DNA of 64,000 nucleotides. It comes from Photobacterium arenosum (lineage in GTDB: Bacteria; Pseudomonadota; Gammaproteobacteria; Enterobacterales; Vibrionaceae). The DNA is taken from positions 248,001 through 312,000 of the forward strand of contig NZ_JACYTP010000003.1 of NCBI RefSeq assembly GCF_014841115.1. Reading direction: 5' to 3'. The notes beneath the pieces are model-generated. The model was not told where the DNA came from. It made no database searches and saw nothing but the letters and a program-made list of their open reading frames with translations. Made by a program: the position numbers and the translations under genes. Below, piece by piece: positions 57,563 to 64,000 of this stretch; positions within the stretch are counted from its first letter, which is position 1, and each line of letters opens with the position of its first letter.

Positions 57563-57692
57563 AAATCATGTGTTGGGAAGATGTATTCATATGGTCATCA
57601 ATATTACGCTGGCTTGCAAGCAGAAAGCACCTGGTCTGACCCAGGCCTGATGGAACTTTGAACGAAAATCGGATTCATAGCGGCAGAAAATA

Positions 57693-57718
57693 ATAAGGCT
57701 GTCAGTTGACAGCCTTAT
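57693..57718 (-). terminator. Terminator of the symporter gene
   Basis: ATAAGGCTGTCA pairs perfectly with TGACAGCCTTAT around GT; on the minus strand a T-rich tail (TATTATTTT) follows. Confidence 0.85.
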
Positions 57719-57743
57719 GAGATTACAGAAGCCGCAGTTTAGA

Positions 57744-59012
57744 TTAGGCTTCGTTTTGTGTTGCCATGCGTACGTCTTCTTTTTGCTCGTCAGTGATCAG
57801 GCTGTCTACAATCACAGCACAGGCAGCGTCACCTGTAATATTGAGTGCGGTACGGATCATGTCGAAGATACGGTCCAGCGCGAACAACAGAGGCAGACCT
57901 TCGATAGGAATACCTGCTGACAGCAGTACAGCCACCACCAGGAATGAAGGACCCGGTACACCGGCCTGACCCACGGCGCCCAGTGTCGAAGTCACTATGA
58001 TGGCGACATACGCGCTCATAGACAGGTCGACATTGAACAGCTGGGCAAAGAAGATAGCAACCAGGCCATAATAGATAGCGTTACCGCTCATATTGATGGT
58101 CGCACCAAGCGGCAATACGAAAGCCGCCGTGCTGTTTTTCACTTTCAGCTCTTCTTCGCAGGTTTCCATGGTGACAGGCAGTGTTGCCATGGAAGAGGCG
58201 GTAGACAGTGCAACTGCCTGAGGCTTCTTCATTGCAGCCAGGAACTTGATTGGCGATGTCTTGCTGAAGCATTTGATCATCAGCGGGTAGAACACGAAGC
58301 CGTATACCAGAATGGCAGCGATGTAGACAACGAACAGTTTGAACACCACCATCAGGGCGTCAAAGCCAAACGTACCCACGGCATCAGCCATCAGGCCGAA
58401 TACGCCAAGAGGGGCGATCTTCATGACTACGTTGATCATCCAGACCATAGCGTCAACGATGGAATTAACACCGTTGATCAGCGGGTCACGGCGTTCTTTT
58501 TCCAGTTTAGAAACGGCGAGACCGAAGAACAGGCAGAACACCAGAATTTGCAGGATGTTTGCTTCATTCAGGGATTGGAAAATGTTGGTTGGGATCATAC
58601 CCAAAATAGTTGCCCAGAACGAAGGCAGGTCACCTTTGTCAGCATAGGTATTTGCGAACATGCCCTGTACGCCGGTCAGGTCGACACCCATACCTGGCTG
58701 GAACACTTCACCCATAAACAGCGCCAGTGCAACGGCAACTGCTGATGTCAGGCCAAAGAACCCCAGAGTAATCAGGCCGATCTTACCCGCTGACTGGCTG
58801 CTACCCAGACCGGCTGCGCCAGAGATGATAGCCACAGCAACCAGAGGGATCACCAGCATTTTAATCAGGTGGATGAAAATGCTGCCCAGCGGAGCAAACA
58901 TACTCGCCGAGTGCCCCATCATTGCACCGGCCAGTGCACCCAAGCACATGGCAATGACAACCTGTACTCCAATGTTGCCAAGTAGTCCTTGTTGTTTTAG
59001 CACCTTGAACAC
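57744..59012 (-). CDS. Dicarboxylate/amino acid:cation symporter (DAACS family)
   Basis: 422 residues with eight helices and two re-entrant loops. Signature regions: IHLIKMLVIPLVAVAIISGAAGLGS, the Ser-rich loop ALSTASSMATLPVTMETCEEEL, and the ligand/sodium helix LPLGATINMSGNAIYYGL followed by GVPGPSF and FALDRIFDMIRTALNITGDAACAVIVDS (the Asp that binds the amino group is in this last stretch). It imports acidic or small neutral amino acids with sodium or protons. Confidence 0.94.
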   Translation of the reverse strand: MFKVLKQQGLLGNIGVQVVIAMCLGALAGAMMGHSASMFAPLGSIFIHLIKMLVIPLVAVAIISGAAGLGSSQSAGKIGLITLGFFGLTSAVAVALALFMGEVFQPGMGVDLTGVQGMFANTYADKGDLPSFWATILGMIPTNIFQSLNEANILQILVFCLFFGLAVSKLEKERRDPLINGVNSIVDAMVWMINVVMKIAPLGVFGLMADAVGTFGFDALMVVFKLFVVYIAAILVYGFVFYPLMIKCFSKTSPIKFLAAMKKPQAVALSTASSMATLPVTMETCEEELKVKNSTAAFVLPLGATINMSGNAIYYGLVAIFFAQLFNVDLSMSAYVAIIVTSTLGAVGQAGVPGPSFLVVAVLLSAGIPIEGLPLLFALDRIFDMIRTALNITGDAACAVIVDSLITDEQKEDVRMATQNEA

Positions 59013-59242
59013 CTTTATTGTGGAAGTTTGTTAATTGATGAAAGACTTATGTTTCGCAAATGTTGCTTAATTTGAGTCAATATTTTGCGGGTTAAGGTTT
59101 TACAGCAGAATAATGCGATAATCAATGTTGAAATTCGTTACTTTCTACTTCTGTTACGATTTAGGGGCGATTTATTCTACTAGGCTGGCGGGCTTATGCA
59201 TTACGTTTTTTATGCCCGAAAAGGAAGGGTGTAACAGCAATG

Positions 59243-59280
59243 TTAAAAAATAAGCCCCGGCTTAATGAAGCCAGGGCTCT
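59243..59280 (-). terminator. Terminator of the trp operon
   Basis: On the minus strand AGCCCTGGCTT and AAGCCGGGGCT pair (one mismatch) around CATT and are followed by TATTTTTT. It lies 22 bases after trpA. Confidence 0.88.
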
Positions 59281-59301
59281 GTTTTAGGGCGGAGGAATCC
59301 A

Positions 59302-60108
59302 TCAGCCTCTGGTGGCTTGCTTCATGCTGTGGATGAACTGTCCTAATGCGTGGAGCAAAGCGTCCGGATTATCTTTGTGCTGCTCGATGATTTTCACTAC
59401 AGCAGAGCCGGATATCGCTCCGGCTGCACCGGCTTTGATGGCGTCAGCCACTTGTGCCGGCTCTGAGATACCAAACCCCAGCAGTGCGGGGGGCGCTTTA
59501 TATTCGGCCAGAGAGGCCAGCAGATGGTCAATGGGCATACCTGCTTTGGTTTCCGCCCCGGTGACACCGGCGCGTGACAGCAGGTAAGTATAACCACCAC
59601 CCAATTCGGCCACGGTTTTCAGCGTACTTGCTGTGGCATTCGGCGGGGCGATGAAAATCGGGTGAATTCCGTATTTTTCCGCCGCTTGCCGGAACTCTGC
59701 GGATTCATTAACAGGCACGTCTGCGACCAGAACCGAGTCAACACCCGCTTCCTGGCAACGACGGTAAAAATGCTCAATGCCGCCTGCAAACACCAGGTTG
59801 GCGTACATCAGCAGGCCAATAGGCAACTCGGGGTACTTTTCCCGCACCTGTTTTAACAGCTCAAAACAGGTGTCAGGCGTGGTTCCGGCATCCAGAGCAC
59901 GGATAGTTGCCCCCTGAATGGTTGGCCCGTCGGCGAGCGGGTCTGAAAACGGAATACCCAGCTCAAGGGCATCGGCGCCGGATTCAACCAGGGTATCAAT
60001 GATTTGCAAAGAGAGGGCCGGACTCGGATCCCCTAAGGTGACAAAAGGAACAAACGCGCCTTCCTGTTTGGCCGCTAAACGGCTGAATAAAGCTTGATAA
60101 CGGTTCAT
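59302..60108 (-). CDS. trpA: Tryptophan synthase alpha subunit
   Basis: 268 residues. Cleaves indole-3-glycerol phosphate to indole for TrpB. Catalytic Glu in [19 protein letters not shown] and Asp in [13 protein letters not shown] are present, with the flexible loop [13 protein letters not shown] and the phosphate site [10 protein letters not shown] and GAISGSAVV. The start overlaps the trpB stop by one base. Last gene of the operon. Confidence 0.98.
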   Translation of the reverse strand: MNRYQALFSRLAAKQEGAFVPFVTLGDPSPALSLQIIDTLVESGADALELGIPFSDPLADGPTIQGATIRALDAGTTPDTCFELLKQVREKYPELPIGLLMYANLVFAGGIEHFYRRCQEAGVDSVLVADVPVNESAEFRQAAEKYGIHPIFIAPPNATASTLKTVAELGGGYTYLLSRAGVTGAETKAGMPIDHLLASLAEYKAPPALLGFGISEPAQVADAIKAGAAGAISGSAVVKIIEQHKDNPDALLHALGQFIHSMKQATRG

Positions 60109-61298
60109 TACAGCGCTCCCTTTTCATCCAGAATCTTATGTACGGTAAAGATATCTTTGTCACCACGGCCAGATAAGTTAACCACCAGGAGTTGTTCCTT
60201 TTCTGGTTCATCTTTAATCAGCTTGAGTGCATACGCGAGGGCGTGTGCCGATTCCAGCGCCGGAATAATGCCTTCATTACGGGCCAGTGCCTGGAAAGCA
60301 TCCAGTGCTTCGTCGTCGGTCACTGAACCGTATTCCGCGCGGCCGGTGGCATTCAGATGAGCATGCTGAGGGCCCACAGACGGGAAGTCTAAACCGGCCG
60401 AGATAGAGTAAGATTCCTCCACCTGACCATGTTCATCCTGCATTAACGGGGCTTTCATACCAAAGAAAATCCCCAGCTTGCCATGTTTCAGCGGTGCGCC
60501 GTGCATGTGGGTATCCAGCCCCAGGCCGGCAGGCTCCACACCAATCAGTTTCACGCTGGTGTCTTCGATAAAATCGGCAAACATGCCGATAGCGTTGGAA
60601 CCGCCGCCGACACAAGCGATAACCGCATCCGGCAAGCGGCCTTCTTTATCAAGAATCTGCGCTTTGGTTTCTTCTCCGATAATGCGCTGGAATTCACGGA
60701 CTATCGTTGGGAAAGGGTGCGGGCCTGCTGCGGTCCCCAGCAGATAATGAGCCTTGTCGTAAGTGGCTGACCAGTCACGCATGGCTTCATTACAGGCATC
60801 TTTCAAGGTCGCTGAGCCGGAATGAACCGGAATGACTTCTGCACCCATCAGTTTCATACGAAAAACATTCGGACTCTGGCGCTCAACGTCTTTGGCACCC
60901 ATGTAAATACGGCATTTCAGGCCCAACAGGGCACAGGCCAGTGCAGTGGCAACGCCATGCTGACCCGCGCCGGTTTCGGCGATGATTTCACTTTTACCCA
61001 TGCGTTTGGCCAGCAGGGCCTGGCCCAGAACCTGATTGGTTTTGTGTGCGCCGCCATGGAGCAGATCTTCGCGTTTGAGGTACAGTTTGGTTTTGGTGCC
61101 CTTGGTTAAATTCTGGCACAAGGTCAGTGCCGTTGGGCGACCGGCATAGTCTTTCAGTAAGCCGATAAATTCTTTTTCAAAAGCCGGGTCTTTCTGCGCA
61201 TCAATAAATGCGTCTTCCAGCTGGTCCAGGGCCGGAACCAGAATCTGGGGCACAAACTGGCCACCAAATTCACCAAAATACGGGTCGAGTTTACTCAT
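60108..61298 (-). CDS. trpB: Tryptophan synthase beta subunit
   Basis: 396 residues. PLP Lys in [25 protein letters not shown] phosphate site [26 protein letters not shown] and [15 protein letters not shown] as expected. Joins indole and serine. Sixty-six bases after trpCF. Confidence 0.98.
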   Translation of the reverse strand: MSKLDPYFGEFGGQFVPQILVPALDQLEDAFIDAQKDPAFEKEFIGLLKDYAGRPTALTLCQNLTKGTKTKLYLKREDLLHGGAHKTNQVLGQALLAKRMGKSEIIAETGAGQHGVATALACALLGLKCRIYMGAKDVERQSPNVFRMKLMGAEVIPVHSGSATLKDACNEAMRDWSATYDKAHYLLGTAAGPHPFPTIVREFQRIIGEETKAQILDKEGRLPDAVIACVGGGSNAIGMFADFIEDTSVKLIGVEPAGLGLDTHMHGAPLKHGKLGIFFGMKAPLMQDEHGQVEESYSISAGLDFPSVGPQHAHLNATGRAEYGSVTDDEALDAFQALARNEGIIPALESAHALAYALKLIKDEPEKEQLLVVNLSGRGDKDIFTVHKILDEKGAL

Positions 61299-61364
61299 GT
61301 GTCTGCTGTCCTATTCTTATCATCTGTGTCAGTGCGGAAGCCCGCAAGCTGTTCGCTTACCTGA

Positions 61365-62735
61365 TTAAGGCTTCACTGCCTTGAATACCGAGAGTAATTT
61401 CTGTCTGTCTTTTTTGCCGGGCTCGCTTTCCACGCCTGAGTTAAAATCAAGGCCACGACAGCCTTTGCTGGCGGCGTCTTTAGCATTACCCGGGTTCAAA
61501 CCGCCAGCCAGCATAATGCGGCTTTTCTCTTCGCAGTTATCCAGCAGCGACCAGTCAAATTGCTGACCTGTACCACCGCTCTGATTACCGACCTGAGTAT
61601 CCAGCAGGTGTCGGTCAGCCGGCCAGTCAGCCAGCTCGGGCAGGGCATCACTGACACCATGGGCTTTCCAGACTTCACAGTCTGCGGGTAATAGCGTTTT
61701 CAGCGCTGAAATATAATCAGATGACTCGTTGCCGTGCAACTGAACGGCCGCCAGTTTCAGAGTTTTAGCGAGTTCGGCGACAGCATTGACATCTGCATTG
61801 CGAAATACGCCGACGTACTTCAGCGGAGCACCACTCATCACCAGTCGGGCCAGCTCACCGTCGACGGCTCTTGGTGACCCTTCGACGAAAATCAGCCCGC
61901 CATAAACTGCACCGCTCTGGTACGCCGCACAGGCATCATCAGGGTGCGTCAGTCCGCAGACTTTATGTTCGCCCAGCAGTACAGTGCGTACAGCCATTTC
62001 CAGATTATCTTCACTCATCAGTGAGCTGCCAATCAGAAAGCCACTGGCGTAGTCTGATAAATCACGAATTTGCTGGTTGGTGTAAATACCGGATTCTGAA
62101 ATTACCAGCGTACCTGCAGGCAGACGCGGAGCCAGCACTTTGGTCCGGTTCAGGTCAATGCTGAGATCGCGCAGGTTACGGTTGTTAATCCCTACCACTT
62201 TGGCTTGCAGTGCAATAGCACGTTCCAGTTCTTCTTCGTTACTGACTTCGGTCAGCACCCCCAGATTCAGCGTGTCGGCCAGGGCTGCCAGTTCGCGGTA
62301 CTGATCGTCGTTCAGGACAGACAGCATCAGTAAAATGGCATCGGCCTGATAATAGCGGGCCAGATAGACCTGATACGGGTCTATCATGAAATCCTTGCAC
62401 AATACGGGCTGGGTCACGTGCTGGCGGACTTGCGGCAGAAAATCAAAGTTTCCCTGGAAATATTTTTCATCTGTCAGTACGGAAATCGCATTGGCATAAC
62501 GGCTGTAGACCTGAGCAATATGATCCAGATCGAAATCTTCCCTGATCAGCCCTTTAGACGGCGACGCCTTTTTGCATTCAAGAATGAATACCGCGCTTTC
62601 GCTGTGCAGAGCCTGATAAAAGTCCCGGTCGCTGGGGATGACATCGGCAATGAAGCTGTCCAGTGGTTGGACTGCCTTACGGGCTTCAACCCAGACTTTC
62701 TTATCAGCGACGATTTTGGCGAGTACAGTTTCCAT
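61365..62735 (-). CDS. trpCF: Fused indole-3-glycerol-phosphate synthase / phosphoribosylanthranilate isomerase
   Basis: 456 residues: two TIM barrels. TrpC part (1 to about 255): FILECKKASPSKGLIREDFD, VLCKDFMIDPYQVYLARYYQADAILLML, GINNRNLRDLSIDL. TrpF part (about 260-456): CGLTHPDDACAAYQSGAVYGGLIFVEGSPRAV, LKLAAVQLHGNES, AGGLNPGNAK, CRGLDFNSGVES. The fusion is usual in enterics and vibrios. Two bases after trpD. Confidence 0.98.
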   Translation of the reverse strand: METVLAKIVADKKVWVEARKAVQPLDSFIADVIPSDRDFYQALHSESAVFILECKKASPSKGLIREDFDLDHIAQVYSRYANAISVLTDEKYFQGNFDFLPQVRQHVTQPVLCKDFMIDPYQVYLARYYQADAILLMLSVLNDDQYRELAALADTLNLGVLTEVSNEEELERAIALQAKVVGINNRNLRDLSIDLNRTKVLAPRLPAGTLVISESGIYTNQQIRDLSDYASGFLIGSSLMSEDNLEMAVRTVLLGEHKVCGLTHPDDACAAYQSGAVYGGLIFVEGSPRAVDGELARLVMSGAPLKYVGVFRNADVNAVAELAKTLKLAAVQLHGNESSDYISALKTLLPADCEVWKAHGVSDALPELADWPADRHLLDTQVGNQSGGTGQQFDWSLLDNCEEKSRIMLAGGLNPGNAKDAASKGCRGLDFNSGVESEPGKKDRQKLLSVFKAVKP

Positions 62736-62737
62736 GG

Positions 62738-63748
62738 TTAACCTCGTGCGGCCAGTTGTTCTACCAGTTGGTAGGCTTTGCCGGATTGCATGACTTCCAT
62801 CGCTTGCTGAGCATTGGCTTTCAAATCTTCCTGACCAAACAGACGAAGCAGCAGAGCGACATTGACGGCCACAGCGCTTTGCTGTGCTTCCGTGCCTTTG
62901 CCCGTCAGTATGTTGGTGATAATGGCACGGTTTTCTTCCGGTTCGCCCCCTTTAATCGCATCTAATGCATGGGTTTGCAAGCCAAAATCTTCCGGTGTCA
63001 CTGTATATTCGCGAATATCGCCATTGATGATTTCAGCAACCAGAGTCGGGCCGTGAATGGCCACTTCATCCAGACCGCTGCCATGCACCACGGCGGCGCG
63101 TTTCATCCCCAGCGCTATCATGGTTTCTGCAATCGGGCGAACCAGAGCGGCATCGTACACGCCCATCAGCTCAATGCTCGGACGGGCAGGGTTAATCAGC
63201 GGACCGAGCAGGTTAAAGATAGTGCGGGTTTTCATGGCCTGACGGGCGGGCATCGCATGACGCACACCGCTGTGGTACTGAGGCGCAAACAGGAAACAGA
63301 CACCTTGCTCATCGAGCGCGGCGCGGGCGTCTTGTGCCGACATCGCCAGATTAATGCCAAATTTGTCCAGCAGGTCTGAAGAGCCTGATTTACTGGAGAC
63401 GCCACGGTTACCGTGCTTGGCAATTTTTACGCCGCAGGCGGCGGCGACAAAGGCCGCGGTGGTGGAAATATTAATGGTGTTCGCACCGTCACCGCCTGTG
63501 CCGACAATATCGGCAAAGTCGTAGTCAGGACGAGGGAAGGGCGCTGCATTTTCCAGTAAGGCAGTGGCGGCGCCGGCAATCTCATCGGGTGTTTCGCCTT
63601 TGATTTTCAGCGCGGTCAGAATGGCAGCCAGCAGAGCGGGCTCCACGTCACCTTTGATAATGGCATCGAATAATGTGCGGCTTTCGTCTTTTGTCAGCGT
63701 TTGCTGATCGTATAACTTGTCGGTAATCGGATAAATAGCGCTGTTCAT
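62738..63748 (-). CDS. trpD: Anthranilate phosphoribosyltransferase
   Basis: 336 residues. The phosphoribosyl pyrophosphate motif [43 protein letters not shown] and [13 protein letters not shown] are all present. It is a separate gene here, not fused to trpG as in E. coli. Eighteen bases after trpG. Confidence 0.98.
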   Translation of the reverse strand: MNSAIYPITDKLYDQQTLTKDESRTLFDAIIKGDVEPALLAAILTALKIKGETPDEIAGAATALLENAAPFPRPDYDFADIVGTGGDGANTINISTTAAFVAAACGVKIAKHGNRGVSSKSGSSDLLDKFGINLAMSAQDARAALDEQGVCFLFAPQYHSGVRHAMPARQAMKTRTIFNLLGPLINPARPSIELMGVYDAALVRPIAETMIALGMKRAAVVHGSGLDEVAIHGPTLVAEIINGDIREYTVTPEDFGLQTHALDAIKGGEPEENRAIITNILTGKGTEAQQSAVAVNVALLLRLFGQEDLKANAQQAMEVMQSGKAYQLVEQLAARG

Positions 63749-63766
63749 CTGGGCTCTCCCTTAGCT

Positions 63767-64000
63767 TTAAAATTCAGTCACAGTGGCGGATTGGCCCGAG
63801 ACCCAGTCGAGGGTATTTGCCAGCAGTTGCGCGCCTTGCGCAGTCAGAATGGACTCAGGATGAAACTGAAATCCGCAGACTTTGTCCTTCTCGTGGGTGA
63901 CCGCCATCACCAGGCCATCGACCTCAGCCACTACCCTGAGCGAGTCCGGCACCTGGATGGCTACCAGCGAGTGGTAACGGGCGATGGTCAGCGGGCTTGA
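63767..64000 (-). CDS. trpG: Anthranilate synthase glutamine amidotransferase subunit, C-terminal part
   Basis: Partial: the last 77 residues. The frame is open across the window edge. RYHSLVAIQVP and the catalytic His and Glu in FQFHPESILT are visible; the nucleophile Cys lies outside. It supplies ammonia to TrpE. trpE and any leader peptide attenuator must lie further up this strand. Confidence 0.96.
   Translation of the reverse strand, partial: SSPLTIARYHSLVAIQVPDSLRVVAEVDGLVMAVTHEKDKVCGFQFHPESILTAQGAQLLANTLDWVSGQSATVTEF

Overview
The window is a chromosomal segment of a gammaproteobacterium, almost certainly of the family Vibrionaceae (Photobacterium, Grimontia, Enterovibrio or a relative; the genus cannot be fixed by reading alone). 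The evidence is gene order and protein content: cmoA-cmoB / yecE / aspS / yebC / ruvC / ruvAB / cydABX-ybgE / ybgC-tolQRAB-pal-cpoB / nadA, a vibriolysin-type protease, and a trp operon with fused trpCF.

Layout. 1-1.4 kb: 3' end of adhE. 1.5-8.7 kb (minus strand): a degenerate SDR protein, an unknown protein, a PatB/MalY-type C-S lyase, and a three-gene set (retropepsin-like lipoprotein, membrane protein with a transglutaminase-like domain, ATP-grasp ligase). 7.7-10.5 kb: the tRNA wobble-modification pair cmoB/cmoA, and yecE. 10.8-17.4 kb (plus strand): aspS, yebC, ruvC, a chemoreceptor inserted between ruvC and ruvA, then ruvAB. 17.5-18.4 kb holds what look like eroded coding remnants. 18.5-28.4 kb: cytochrome bd oxidase, the Tol-Pal envelope system, and nadA. 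28.7-31.6 kb: a TAXI-type TRAP transporter. 32.5-40.1 kb: two identical tRNA-Ser(GGA) genes flank a vibriolysin-like protease, alaE and an MscK/MscM-type channel; the second copy is followed by tRNA-Ser(TGA) and a tRNA-like remnant.

40.2-46.6 kb is an AT-rich curli (functional amyloid) block with all genes on the plus strand: csgD, csgE, csgF, csgG, then a csgB-like gene, two tandem csgA-like genes with unusual Asp/Asn-rich repeats, and a small exported two-cysteine protein that may replace CsgC/CsgH. This is the most unusual part of the window. CsgD would switch the system on, CsgG/E/F form the secretion pore, CsgB nucleates, the two CsgA-like proteins form the fibre, and the last protein could hold subunits soluble in the periplasm.

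46.9-49.4 kb: a run of small accessory enzymes (GNAT remnant, GNAT, GFA-type, GNAT, SRPBCC). 49.4-53 kb: a membrane diguanylate cyclase with a periplasmic partner, and cardiolipin synthase. 53.2-59 kb: an NSS transporter, a pseudouridine synthase, a methyltransferase, a probable type II secretion pilotin, yciI, yciA and a dicarboxylate/amino-acid symporter. 59.3-64 kb: the trp operon in the order G-D-CF-B-A on the minus strand, cut by the window end within trpG.
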